NCBI GenBank assembly: GCA_023078555.1
Contig: CM041196.1
Coordinates: 6,893,985-6,957,984, forward strand
Direction of reading: 5' to 3'
Source: Ulva prolifera
Taxonomy: Eukaryota; Chlorophyta; Ulvophyceae; Ulvales; Ulvaceae
Length of the DNA stretch: 64,000 bases
Below, in pieces: positions 24,726-36,675 of this stretch (within the stretch, counting starts at the first letter, position 1; each line of letters starts with the position of its first letter). The notes beneath the pieces were generated by a model. The model saw only the letters and a program-made list of their open reading frames with translations. It did not search any database and was not told where the DNA came from. The position numbers were made by a program, and so were the translations under genes.

Positions 24726-25630
24726 CATACGCACCGATTGCCACCCTCGCCAGCTCACGGGCAGGACACCGCATCCAAGTCTACTTTGTCATCGAGTTGG
24801 CCACGGCCACAGGTGCGCTGGGTCGACCATCGGGACCAGCGAACGGCATAGCTCGAGATCTGGACAAGGCGGAGTGGTGGTGTAGTGTGTGCTAGACGGT
24901 GTGTCTGGGAACAGCCAAGATGGGGCAGAGCCGCGGGCGGAGGCGGAGAACGGGCGGAGAATGCCGGCAACTACAGCTTCGCAGCACTGTCCAATTCTAG
25001 GCTGTAGCTGTGTGTGTTACACAACAGAGGAAACAGGTTCAGCAAGCTGCCCATGTCACCTGAAGCAAACTTGGCATCCATGATGGCTGCGAATGGGCCT
25101 GATCGATGTACACTGGGAAACCCAGGCTTCCGTTGCAAACCGAACTGACCCTCTTCAGACCATGATGCAAGCCCGTGTTGCCATGTCAGATACACATACT
25201 TGCGCCCTCGCGGTCCGTCATGACACATCAGCGACGGTGTATCTCCGGAACCATCCCAACCGTTGCAGCATACTGCCGCAGCCAAGCCACATGTTCAGAT
25301 GGACAAGCAGATTTCCAAGGCGGGCAACGTGATCATGCTGACCGTATGGCTTTCGCCAGCCACGCACAGCGCCGCATAGACGATGTAGTTGCCACGGGAT
25401 CCCGTCCCGTAGCAAGGGGGATCGACGAGGCCCTTGCCACAGGCGGACTATTTTCACAGCCAGCGCTGCGCAGCATTCATGAGCCTGGTCTCCGCCGCAA
25501 CACCGACGCTCCTGAGCTTGCGCTCCAGCTTATCTAGCGAATGCGAACACGAAAAGTGCAGCAGATCGCAATCAGATCGCAATCATGTGCCATCGGGGCA
25601 GCCATGCATATGGTCCCGATTCGGTAACCT
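24726..25630. other. Upstream region of M, not resolved
   Basis: On the minus strand near 25270-25400 a short open stretch has GNYIVYAAL and ITLPALEICL, with the spacing of core exon 1 of the C genes, and may be the first core exon of M. On the plus strand an open frame at 25175-25537 also looks codon-like (RIDDVVATGSRPVARGID). I cannot decide between them. Confidence 0.3.
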
Positions 25631-26038
25631 TAGGGCTCTACATCCCGATCGGTTTCCCGACCAAAAAAATGGAAAAAGGCAAATACACCGACGGTGAGCG
25701 AAGCGAGCCGTCGGTTTTCCCGGCAAGCCAGGGGGGTGCCGGCGGGCGTGCCCGCTGGCTGCCGATGGTGCTTTTCGGGATCCCCGGGTTTCGAAACGTC
25801 TGCATCAGCCGACCATGGCAGCAACGAAGCCAGTTGTCCGAAGAAATTGGCTGCAGAAAGCTCATACAAAATACTAATGCAAATCTCCCGAAAATTGTTT
25901 TTGACACCCCCGACAGAACCTGAGGAGGTCGGCGGGCAACCCGACATCCAGCAAGCTGCTTGCCGGGGCCAGCCCGACCAAAAGAGGGGGTTTGGCTTCG
26001 GTTTTCCCGACCAGAAAAAATTGGCCTGTAGAGCCCTG
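25631..26038. mobile_element. Small non-autonomous inverted-repeat transposon, hAT-like ends
   Basis: The left end TAGGGCTCTACA and the right end (reversed CAGGGCTCTACA) match at 11 of 12 positions and fit the YAGGG start of hAT ends. Both ends carry copies of a CCCGACCAAAA / GGTCGGG motif just inside, as expected of subterminal transposase sites. It is about 408 bp with no transposase frame. The flanking 8 bases (GGTAACCT, GTCCCTAT) do not form a convincing target duplication, so the family call is tentative and the insertion is probably old. Confidence 0.6.
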
Positions 26039-26604
26039 GTCCCTATCGCTGCATCGGCGTATTGCTGTGTTCTGTCCACAGCTGCAACGGTGTGCGTCAT
26101 GTCGACGAAGCCAATGGTGATCACGTACAGTAGTAGGGGCCATGCATGCAGATGTTCGTCGCGACGAACAACATCTCCACGACGCGTCGTGGAGATGAGG
26201 CATGTGCAGGTACGAGCAGCCCGAGCGACTCAGCGAGAGGCCTCTACGCGGCTGACACGAGCGTCCGGCTTGCCGAGGCGCTCGTGGAGCAGCCGGGTGC
26301 AGTACTGCGTCGTGAGCATGAGCGAGGTAGCTGTCGATAACTTTGATTGGACAAGCATTAAGTATGTTTGATCTCATGAAATGTTCTACAGTCCGATCTA
26401 GCTCCAGGATGACAGCCTGATTCATTGACAGATCGACGATATCGTATAGCGAATGTGGCTCCTAGGATCCCATCGGGGGCTACACATGTACCACACATGC
26501 CCACGTGCAGACATCGTATCATGCATGGGCACAGGGGAAGAGTCGCGAGAGACAAGAAGATTGCAGCGGGCACACGCTGTGTTGGATTCAGCTGAAGCAT
26601 CCAC
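26039..26604. other. Spacer with paired palindromes, no gene seen
   Basis: Apart from the palindromes at 26154-26196, no exon is supported. Confidence 0.4.
26154..26196. repeat. Two adjacent perfect palindromes (16 bp and 24 bp)
   Basis: GTTCGTCGCGACGAAC occupies 26154-26169. After three bases a 24-bp palindrome occupies 26173-26196, centred on ACGCGT. Together they could form a double hairpin. Confidence 0.92.
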
Positions 26605-26793
26605 ATGACTAGTCCCAATGAAGAACCGAACTGCAAGAGTACGAATGCGGTCAGGCGCAGCGAAGGGCAACGCAGGGCGACGGCGGGAGAGGTCTTGGTA
26701 CCATTGCAAGTCTCTAGTGCAGGAGAAAGTGTGACCGAGCGGCTGACGCGGGCAGATCTGGATCAACTGCTGCAGCGAGCGCGGCGGACCTGA
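26605..26793 (+). CDS. Short open frame, possible 3-prime exon of an unknown gene
   Basis: The last 35 or so codons look coding (VLVPLQVSSAG, then RLTRADLDQLLQRA) and end at a stop. There is no resolved acceptor and no homolog I know. It may equally be chance. Confidence 0.2.
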   Translation: MTSPNEEPNCKSTNAVRRSEGQRRATAGEVLVPLQVSSAGESVTERLTRADLDQLLQRARRT

Positions 26794-26920
26794 AGAATAG
26801 TCTGTCATAATAACGGACCAATGCGTGCATCGCGCAGACTTCGTGACAGGACCATATCCACACACCGCAGTCATATGCATGAGCCAGCCTCTCCGACTTC
26901 GTCCTAGAAACAAACGTCAT

Positions 26921-29030
26921 TCATATGCATGAGGAATGCAGATCGCGCGAGATGCACCGGCGGATGCGCTTAACGGACGAATACAGAGTCACGCACTCTC
27001 GTCGGTGCCTCACCTGCTTAGTCGGACACTTGAACTTCAGGGCATTCCTGACCTTGCCAGTCTTGTCCACGTCAGCAAATGACGCGACAGCCAGGCCTCG
27101 GGGGCGCCTGTGTGCGGGATCGCCCGTTTCCGCTTCGACCTGCACGACACCCGCCACGTCTGCACCGCCATAGGAGATTCTCGCGAGGCCTCGCCGTCAT
27201 ATCGTGATGCATAACGCAATACGCTGGTGCAGATTGCATGCATGATGACACATGCATGTACTACATGCGTCAAAGCCCACCCTGCAAGCAACCACGCGAG
27301 ACGAGCAGCAAAAATCGCAGCAAGCAGATGCTACCTCCCGCTTCCAGAGTTGCAGCAGATGTGTTACAAAGATGAAGTCGGGCATGCAGGAATTCCTAGG
27401 AAGCGTCTCAGCAGATGTGAGAGCCAGCAGTGGCCAGGGGTGGCACAACCTGACCGTGGCAGCAGCCGCCTTAGTGCAGCCAACCAGAAGGCAGCAGAAT
27501 ATGCGACAGACCTGACCGCCAGGAATCTCACATCCGTAGTCACACAGTATATCAGAGCCTTACAATTCTACATGACACTCTAGCTGAGCAGCCTGCCCAG
27601 AAGCCTGCGCAGAAGCCGGCTGAGACCGCAGGCAGAAGCCAAGGGCTCCCTGCTGCGGACACGTACACGACTTCCGCTGCACGCCTCTCATTGCCATTGA
27701 CACAGGCCAAGCCAGGGTTACGCCATAGCGCACCGCGGGGTGCCGCAAGCGCGGCGCGAGGCTGGCCCGTCAGCCCCGCTCACACCGCGGCAGAGCCACC
27801 CGGCGCCGCCCTGCGTCCGGCATCGCGCCGCGCAACTACAGCTTCCCAACGACAACAACGCCTGCTGCCGCAGACGTGCAGCTTGTGCGGCACCTGTGGC
27901 CACACAGACACACCAGCAACTGTGCATGGGTTCACTGCTGGGAGGGGGAGGGAAAGGGCAGGCGCACCGGCGGGGGCGCCGGGATGTTGACGCTGACGCA
28001 CTGACAGCCCGACATGAGCTGGAAGGGCTCTGCGGTGGCGTCGGCGGGGCGTGGTGCAGCGTCGGCGGGGCCCGCCGCGCCGGCGTCAAGTGCGCGGCGC
28101 TGCAGCCACAGCGGCAGGTGGTGCTGCCGCAGGACGTTGACGTCGTGGTCGGTGAGGGCGTAGGCCCGCACCTCCGTGGCCGCCCATTGCCGCTGCTGCT
28201 GCGCATCCTCCATCTCCACACCCACCTGCCCCACGCGCGCTCGTTTGTGTGTCTGTGCTTGGCTCTGAGGGCTGCGGCGTGTGAGTGGGCATGCATGACT
28301 GTGTGGCAGGGCACACAGACGCTGCATGAGGCCACATGCTGTTGCAAACCGCGTTTGATTTGAATGATTTGGATCTACAGCTGGAAGGTATTACCCGCTA
28401 GTGCGGTGCATGGCGCCCAGTCAGCAGCGCATATCCTCACAACAACAACAAAAAAGCCGGGTCGAACAAAAAAGCTGGAAAGGCTGCAGTACCTCGGCGG
28501 ATGCAGGTGTCACATATCAGCCCAAACAGCACGACGGCAGCGAGCAATGCCAAGCCAATGGTGCTGGATCCACCAACGCAGCCTGTGGGCATGCAGGGCG
28601 GCGGTGACAGTGTGGAGGCCCTTGAGACAGGGGCCTGATATTGATGCAGGGACAAAGGCAGAGAGGCAGGCTGGACAGTCAGCAACGCTCGCTGACAGAG
28701 AAGCGCGGAGCGCCAGCAGAGCAGCATGCACAGCAGAGCGGCATCCGGGCACAGGGTGAGGATTAGCACCTGCACAATGAAAGGTGGGAGAGCCTGCCTT
28801 GCTTTCTTGATCGGGAGGAATGCCCTCGCAGGCGCCTGAATCACCTGGAGCGTGGCTTGGACAGCTGATGCAGGGCAGCTTGGGTCTGCTGCATCGGGCC
28901 CGCCACTCGGAGAGCCTGCAGTGGCCGCCATGGGCCCGGGTTCCTGTGCTAATGGGATTCTGTCAGTGAACGCCGCTTGAACGGTGATCAGGCATGCATG
29001 TGATGGGCGTGCAGGGGGCCAGCAGCAGCA
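26921..29030 (-). CDS. N: compact core-family gene, four exons, minus strand
   Basis: Four exons join with all three introns in phase 0: 29030-28770, 28225-27968, 27893-27786 and 27139-26921 (stop). Exon 1 contains ATLQVIQAPARAFLPIKKA, closely matching TIDRAPAEFCLPIKKK of C3, and both end at CAG|GT. Exon 2 contains EVRAYALTDHDVN and LPLWLQRRALDAG, matching VHAYPLP and LPERLRALAVDG. Exon 3 is short and basic. Exon 4 contains RRPRGLAVASFADVDKTGK then ALKFKCPTKQVRHRR, taking the place of core 4. The three C genes use phase-0 junctions at the same places, so this is homology rather than chance. There is no long low-complexity tail, so N may be the plain form of the family. At least one upstream exon with the start codon is missing from the model. 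Function unknown; DNA binding is inferred. Confidence 0.6.
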
Positions 29031-32000
29031 CTGTGAGCGAGCAGAGAGCAGAGTGGATGGCGTGTGGTCATCGTTTGCAGAACATGTCGCGGATGTTTGA
29101 CTTTTGTAGCAGACAGATTGCACATGGGCTGTGGGGAAGATGACTTGGAAACATTTTTCGCTTCGGCACTTGGAGCACAAAGAGCATGTGATGGCCTCTG
29201 AAAGGCTGTAGTCAACGTCCAGCTTAATCGTGGCCTATGTGATTTTGCATGAATTTTTTTTTTGTCTCTGATTTGCAGCGCATCGTGGCATCGGAATCAT
29301 CGGGCGACGTGCAGCAGCTTTCCTGCTCGCAAGAGATCTATTTCCAGGTCATGCGGCATCCCCGAATGTTGAAGTATGCCATACAACAAATCACTCACCG
29401 GGTACCGCAAGACTCAACACGTATACATAGACAGTTGCAGCGACACACCGAGGCGGTAGCAGCCTCTGAGCTGTTCTCGGCTTCCGCCGCGTGCGTGCAT
29501 GCGGTGGCCCTGGGCTGACTTGAGCCAGTGCCGGAGCGACCTTGAACGTGAGAGTTGACGCCATCACTTCTGACTCCAGAGGAGTTGAGATGCTGCCGTT
29601 CACATGCGTAGCCTGTGGCACTTCGACACAGGTAGTTCTGCTGCAAGCGACCCGTCACAGCATCTGCAAAAACAATGGCAGAAGTTGTATGATATCGTAA
29701 ACAGGACGGTTTGATGTGTCTGTGGCGTTATTTGTCTCCTTGCGACCACACGATGGATCGGTGTTGGTGGAGAAGCGTACCAGGCGATCGAAACACAAAA
29801 TGAGATGCTCAGAGAGCGCCCGTGATCCTCTATGGGTCTAATTGGACCACTAATAGCGAAAGATTAAGCATGTCAACAGCGCATGTTGCGCATGGCGAGG
29901 GAAAGGTCACCTGGTAGCGCTCTTGACGCGGCAAAAGCTTGGACAAACTCGTGTCTGTCACAGCCAGGGATGAAAAAATCACTCCCTGTCATCTGTTGAG
30001 ATGTTGCTGTTGAGTTTAGTCCAGTTCTGTAAGCCAGCCTGTACGCCGTGCGATCATGGCAACGCGCATCGACAGCTTCTTCAAGGCAGACTGCACATTG
30101 CAGGGCCTTGCGCACAGGGATCCAACGCTTACAACATCCAGCACAAAGTAGAAATTGCTATGCTAAAGTTGCTGCATCACTGAACGGCAAGCGGCTTTCA
30201 TCCTACGTACGATCCCCAGGACGTCGACAGCCATGCTGCACAGGAATCAGCGCGTACTTGGATTCGGTGGAGCTCGAGCACTGCGATCTTCCTCAGTGTG
30301 CTTGGGTTCAAGTAACTTGCTACCAGACACCGGGATGTTTTGGAGCTGGAATGTGGGGCTCGAAGACCTGGTGGCCACTTCAGTTGCTACGTCTCAAATA
30401 TTGCTTGTCAGAAGTTTCGAAAGCGAAGAAGCGCTGTTACACAGTTGGTTACGAAGGAGGATGCCGGAAGAGCCAACTGCCTTGGCCTGTCGGCCCCACG
30501 GAGATCGTGTGACTCATCAGCTACGCCGTTCTTGCCAAGACGTGGTACATTGTCGCAGCTGGACCAGAGCTGGGTGCGCGTGTCCGGATAAAGCAGGAAG
30601 CCAGAAGTGCTGTCATTTTTGTTGACGACGGTGTCTAGAGCACAGCCTGAAACGTATGCGGCCTGAAGAAGTTGTGCACTACCAGCGGTGATCTAGATGT
30701 GAGCCGGGGCCCGCGGGGCTGCGGGTCCATCACGTGTCTGATTACAATGTGCAAGTTTGCTAGTTCCTGATGTACTGACCAGGTGGGCTCCATATGCATG
30801 CACACAGCCTTGGGCCCTAGGGTCGCATGGGGACCTTCCAATGCATCTAGCGAGGCGGCGAACATCGCATGCAAACCTCATACAATATTGTGCATTTACG
30901 TCAGCTGGGGTTGCCCATCAAAGACATAAAGAGTCCGCTGGCCAGGGCTTTGATGAATATCAACAAAGATGTTGCGTACGCAAGGTTTGCTTGGGTGTTC
31001 TCCGGGCGAACTCACCAGCGGACCTCGCGCAGCATTCGAACATTCGCCGGCCTGCGGGCCGGGCGATCGCGATATAATCTCGCGGCTCGTTGCGAACTCC
31101 ATGTCCGCGGCGCGCCGCGTATCTCGTAGACAAACGCCGCATCCGGATCACGAGGACCATGACGCGTGATGGCGAGTTATGACGTATTGCCAGGGCCTCA
31201 CCAGCTGCATATCTGCCTGGTACCTGCATAGCTGCGTGCACTGCCCTCCCACCCCGGGCCGGCTGTAGCGTGCGCCTCTACCTCCGGCTCTGATAATCAA
31301 TCTCGGCAGCACTCATGATCAGTTCGAGGCTCAAGCTCGAGAGTTGTGTCGCCTATGAGTGATCGGTTCTGGAGTTGAAAATGTAAACATACACAGCAAT
31401 CCCTTTCGAAGAAGCCACCACAACTTGTGCACCCGAGGATTGCCGTGAGGACGCGGGGGCGGTGGTGTGCATGCATTAGCCCCACGTCGCTGCTGACGGT
31501 CTTGTGTTTCGGGGTACATCATAGCATCAGGCATGCTTCCGGTGTGCAGACGGCCGCCTCAAGCCGCCGTGACGCCTCCAAAGAAGCTTTCATAGGCCAA
31601 ATCATCTGACTGAATCAGATGCCGAGAAGCAGCTTCACCTCAACAAACGCTTATGCATGTCTGCTCATCAACTGTCTACAGCTGTCAGATCGGGCCAGGT
31701 GGATGAGGTGCTGTCTGAGGTTGCAAGTTCGCTGGATGGTGATGATGCCATCTTGTTCCGGCCGCCTCAGCAGATGACTGCGCCAGACAAGCAAGCAATA
31801 ACATTGCACAAGCCTTTTAACTCCAACACCCCACCCCCCCCACCACCCACCACATACGCATGTGTGAATGCAAGCAGGGGTTGCCTCGCCGCTGAACAGG
31901 CCGGGGAAACGACAGCAGCACCGCCGGACGCGCTGGCCCCACACACAGCACCCAGGGCGGCTGAGCTAGCTGTACGCAGATCAATGGCAGATACTCCCTG

Positions 32001-32616
32001 GGCGACTTGCGTTGTCGGGGGGGAGGGGGGGGGGCTCATGCAGCATCTACTTTGAATAGTGGACCATGCGCAAGCGCCCACAGGCGCAGGCCCGGGCAGC
32101 ACACCCGACATGCATGAGCAAGAGAGCATGCATGTGTGCACAGCAGCTGCAGCCATCGTCCACAGTACTGCCACTTGCCACCTGCCGGCCACGCCAGCCG
32201 TATGCAACCCCCCCAGCCACAGCGGCGCAGTCCTGTGCGAGCTACCCTTGCCAGGAGATACCAAACTCCCCCGGCAACGCAGTCATGCGAATGAGCACTC
32301 GAGCTCACATGCAACAAGCAGCACCACACGCGTGGCCGAGCCGCAGCATACCACCAAACCCTGCCGGATGTGCCACATTCGGCCTCATGTGCATGCGTGC
32401 CATGCATCATTGCAATTCGTGCACAGCCACAGCTGGCATTGGGTTTCACTGTACGCGACCCCGCATGTGGACACACGTGAGCTGGCGCATGTGCATCTAT
32501 CTCGAGATAATGCGGAAACTGATGTGGGCCGGGGCCTGTCCAGGGCGCCCGCCTGCGTTGGCAGCCCAGAGGCTGCAACCCCGCGCAGCGTAGCTGACTA
32601 GGCGCCGAGGGGGCTG
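29031..32616. other. Mostly unassigned DNA; scattered exon-like pieces
   Basis: A 69-bp plus-strand stretch at 29279-29347 follows a long T-run and TTTGCAG and ends at TTCCAG|GTCATG, the same junction as core exon 1 of C1 and C3. On the minus strand 29873-30115 is open and codon-like. Neither could be joined into a gene. Positions 31140-32600 show short repeats and poly-C runs only. Confidence 0.35.
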
Positions 32617-35600
32617 CTAGGCTCCCCAGAGGTCCGGCATGGCGCGCTGCTGCATGAACGCATCCACCACCGCATCCGTCACCATCGCCCGCGCCCGCTG
32701 GTGCCGGCCCACGAGCTCCTGCACCATCACATACACCAGTGCCGGGCCACTCTGATGACCGGAAAAGGGACAAGACTGCGACGTAGGTTTGGTGGTGTGC
32801 CTGGAAGAACGGGAGCTTCCATGTGGTGCCGCTAGGACAAGGACTGCACCCCCATCGCCATGCATGCAGCAGCGGCGGCTGCGATGCCTGGCCACATGCT
32901 TTGTGGTGCTCTACCATACAGTGGCGCGCGCTCTTGCGGTTTGTTGACCACGCACGCACAGCCATGCATGCAGCGGCGGCGGCAGCAACACACCTGCAGC
33001 ACCGAGACGAGCTGCTGCTTCACCTCGCCGGTGAGCATCGCGCCGGAGCCGTAGTCGCGCTCGATCTCGGCGTAGCGCGCGTCGTCGTCGAGGAAGAAGC
33101 GCAGCCACTTAAACGGCACGTCCACGGCGAGGTCCGCGCCCAGCCGCCGGTGTTCCTCCACCGTCTGCCGGCCGCCCGACAGCGCGTGCCTGCACACACC
33201 CCCGGCCGCTGCTCAGCCCTCCGCTCCTGCGGCAGCACGGTGGCATCTCCCGAGCGGACCCGTGCGGGGGCACGCTCTGATGCCGCGACGCGATCAGATC
33301 CGCGACCACGGGGAATACTGGGCATTTCACACGGGTCGAGCAGGAGGTAGCGCCTCGCAGGCCGGATCCAAAAAACAATGGACAGCGGCCTTCGCTTTGG
33401 CAGGCGGCCTGCTGCAAAACTGCGGCACGTGTTTCACGGCCCCGGCCTCGTGCAGCAGCACAGCGCACGGCCTCTGCGCAGCACGCCGCCGCACAACACA
33501 TGCATGCTAGCGGGGATCGAAGGAGGCAGGCGAGAGTCTTGCACCCCAGGCAACATCACGCCGATTCGATGTCTGCCTTGGTATTCCGCCCTGAGACGCT
33601 CCGTGCTTGGGTGACGCGTACGACGAATACCGGACAGAGAGTCAGCAGGCGGCGGGGGCGGCGCCGCACTTGTTGATCTTGTCTTTAATGTCCTTCGGGG
33701 AGTCGGACACAAAGATGGCGGAGGAGGTGACGCTGGCGGACATCTTGCCGGTGTCTCCCTGCAGCGCCGGGAAGAACTGCGACTCGATGAGAGCGGGCTT
33801 GAGGAAGCCCATGACCTCCGCGTGGTCCCGCGTCAGCCGGAAGTATGGATCCTGCACCGCTGCTGCCACGTCTGCTTGTGCTGAGAGCAGCGACGTGTGG
33901 CTGATATGAGCGACTGAGATCTGATCAGAGGTCAGGTGGTTCCCAGCATTGGTGGGGGAAATTTTGTCAACAGCTGTTCATCTCAGGATCTGGGTGTGCG
34001 TTAAGGCTGTGGGGGGTGGTGGGCCATTGTGGCGTGGGTTCGTGAACTGCTGAGAATTTTGGCAGTGACATGAGTTCAGGTCGGTGAGAGGTTGCAGACC
34101 CTGCATGCAGCGCATTCCAAACATGGATGTGGCCACCAGCGCAACGAGCGTGGGCGGAGCCCGGCGCGGGCGCGGGAGCGGCAGAAACCGCACCTGGTCG
34201 ATGGCGCACGGGATCAGGCATGGCACGTTCTTGAGGTGGGCAAACATGTGCGGGAAGATCGTCGAGAAGGACGGAGCGGCCTGGATCGCACAGAAGGCCG
34301 CCTTACCCACACTGTCCTCGTCCGTCAGCCCAAAGATTTTCTTCACCTGGTTGATGTTCACCTGCACGCCGCAGCCGCTGGACTTACAGGCCGATCATCC
34401 CCAGATATTTCCGATTTTCCGGGTGTATCCTGCGCTCGCACTAGGGATGGCACAAAGGCGAGGTCGAGGACCTCGTTCCAGTCCGAGGTCAATGAACTCG
34501 AGTCTCGTACCGAGGCCGAGGTGAAAAAATGGCCCACCTCGGATGGGGTCTAGGTCCTGTTATGTCGAACACTGCTTAAAGTCTCAGACGCACTACTAGA
34601 CACTGATTGGAGACCACATATTGCGGAGACATGTGCACAAGCCCAGGGCATGAACAAACTATAATTAAATTACTCGCATTGATTACCACTGGCGAGCCTA
34701 CAATTGAATTAAACAATTGCCCGACATGGATGGTGTTTGTCGCACAGTACAGAAATGCATCTGTGGTGGAAGCCTGTGGTGAGGAGGTTTTAGTAGTGGA
34801 CATGGAGGCACTTGCACATGAGGATGCACAGAGGGAGGTGGAATCAATTGAATGACTATTGTAAGGTTTGTATATCTACTGTATTGCATTGCAATGCTAT
34901 ATATCGATTGAACAAGCGTAGTGCTGCTTTGTACATGCCTGCACACCCGATCCGAGGTGAATTAGTGCAATCCGAGGTGAATCGTACGAGTCCTAGGACA
35001 ACTCGTACGATTCCTAGGTCACCTCGGTTGATCTCGTGCCACCTAGACCTCGGCACGAGACGAGATGGACACCCACCTCGGCTCTGTGCCATCCCTAGCT
35101 CTCACACTGCCGCCCCAGTGGAGCTGGGCTGCCGCTGCGGCACTCCAGCCGCACGTGGACGCGGGGGGCTGGCGGGGTATCATGCATGCGGTGCATGATG
35201 CTAGGGAGCACAGCATGCCTCGCAGCCCAGCACGCCTGCGGAGATCAAGAGGTTGCGCGGAACGACGCAGCAGAAGATGAAACTTGCACGAAGTGGGGTG
35301 GGGGGGTCAATCCTACCGTCAATGGGATGGGCGTAATAGGCTTTACCTACCAGCAAAAACCAGAGCGCGTTGGTGGGTGGCCGGGGCATGCAAGCACTTC
35401 GCAGACGGGCATGTGTGCTCCACCAGCGTGGCTAATTGCCCCTATCTGTTTAAGCAGATCTTGTAAAGTGACCACATCTGTTTAAGTACGGGGAGAGGGG
35501 GGGAGCACCCGGCCTTGGAGCTCGCTGGCGACGCGGTACATCGCGCCACCGACGTACTCAAAGTCGCTGAAGACAAAGGTCTTTCGCACGTCGAAGCCGC

Positions 35601-36586
35601 AGGCGATGATGTCCTTGCAGTTCTCGCGTGCCAGCCGCCGCGCCTCCGCCGTCGGCAAGCCCTTCCACAGGCACTTCTCATCGTCCGTGAGCTGCACGAC
35701 GAGCGGGCACTTGAACGCATCCTGCAGCCACTTGGTGAACATGAAGGGGATGAGGTGGCCCAGGTGGAGGGCCTCTGAGGAGGGGCCGCGGCCTGCATGC
35801 ATGCATGTTCTGTGGGGTCTGGCAGGTGCCGCTGCGGCGTCATGCCGTGGCCGGGCGCAGCCTACCAGCCGGGTCCCGCAAATGGGTGTGAGTGTAGACG
35901 AACTGTGCATGATCGAAGTCTTTGCATTGGACATATGGCTGCAACTCACTTCAAAACGACTTTCATCGGATCATTGGAACACGCTGTTGGGGCTGCAAAG
36001 GGAGACCACAGGAATTACCGGGTACACCAGTTTTCAGGTGGCCATATCAAGGCCTTTGCGGGTACGGAGGACGGAGGGTGTGGAGGACGGAGGCAGCAAC
36101 ATTGCATCGGCAACCGGGCAACCGGGCGCTCCCGCCGCTCGGCTCTCAACGCACAGCTTCTGGTTGTGCATATTCAGTGCTCCCAGCCTCAAGCGGTGGT
36201 CCCCTGGGCTGCCAGTGTCGTTGTAATGACTCGGCGCAGCCGATTGTGAGGCGAGGAGGCAGCGGGAAGCTGGGCATCTAAGGATCGGGGTGGATGCTAA
36301 ATTGGAGGCGGGGCTGAGGCATACCGGTGTATAAGTAGAACTTCTTGCCAGCTTCATACATATCCAGGAGCTGCTCCAGGTCTCGGTGTGCATAGAAGAC
36401 GCCCCGCTTGAGGAAGGGGTGGGCTTCCACGCCCGTCACCCGCTCTATCCGTTCGACTAGCTGAGGAGAGATGAGCGAGCAGCCAAACTGTTCACATAGC
36501 TTCTTGTAGTCCACCTTGCCTTTGACCTCATGGGCTGTCACAACAGCTTCATCTTCCTCAACATCTTGGGGCTGTGCTGCTGCTTC
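32617..36586 (-). CDS. WARS1: Cytosolic tryptophanyl-tRNA synthetase
   Basis: The enzyme charges tRNA-Trp with tryptophan in the cytosol. Six exons fit with consistent phases: 36586-36325, 35792-35509, 34361-34194, 33851-33670, 33189-32994 and 32718-32617 (stop). Junctions fall inside conserved words: [19 protein letters not shown] (the HIGH-like loop), [24 protein letters not shown] and [14 protein letters not shown]. The KMSKS loop is present as KMSAS in exon 4. The [12 protein letters not shown] start of the catalytic region and the [11 protein letters not shown] terminus match plant and green algal enzymes. The 36586 end follows a good acceptor (CTTCACTGCAG) and contains no in-frame ATG, so a short first exon lies upstream, probably within 36587-36770; ATGGCTGCATTG near 36716 is one candidate. 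The second intron carries a transposon. Nothing in the reading frame is broken. Confidence 0.95.
34442..35097. mobile_element. Non-autonomous hAT-type transposon in a WARS intron
   Basis: The ends TAGGGATGGCACA and (reversed) TAGGGATGGCACA are perfect inverted repeats of 13 bp. The flanks are GCTCGCAC (34434-34441) and GCTCTCAC (35098-35105), an 8-bp target duplication with one mismatch, as hAT elements make. It is 656 bp and clearly AT-richer than its surroundings, with CGAGGT/ACCTCG motifs repeated inside both ends. An 82-codon frame at 34607-34855 has no transposase feature that I recognise. The near-perfect duplication suggests a fairly recent insertion. Confidence 0.9.
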
Positions 36587-36675
36587 CTGCAGTGAAGCAA
36601 GCACGATGTCAAGCGGTCATACTTTTTCTGAGTGTACTTCAGCGATGAGCGTAGTTTATATTGCAGCCATGATCC

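Noticed and set aside
27070-27139. RRPRGLAVASF read as an RNP1 motif of an RNA-binding domain
   Set aside because: Key aromatic positions of RNP1 are missing and no RNP2 is present. The family core 4 explanation fits with phase and order.
30056-30151. Small frame starting MATRIDSFFKAD, like a PCNA-binding peptide
   Set aside because: 31 codons without splice or codon support, and the motif is incomplete. Chance is likely.
32036-32965. 309-codon minus-strand frame
   Set aside because: It overlaps the last WARS exon in another frame and runs through an intron and the 3-prime flank; no domain is seen.
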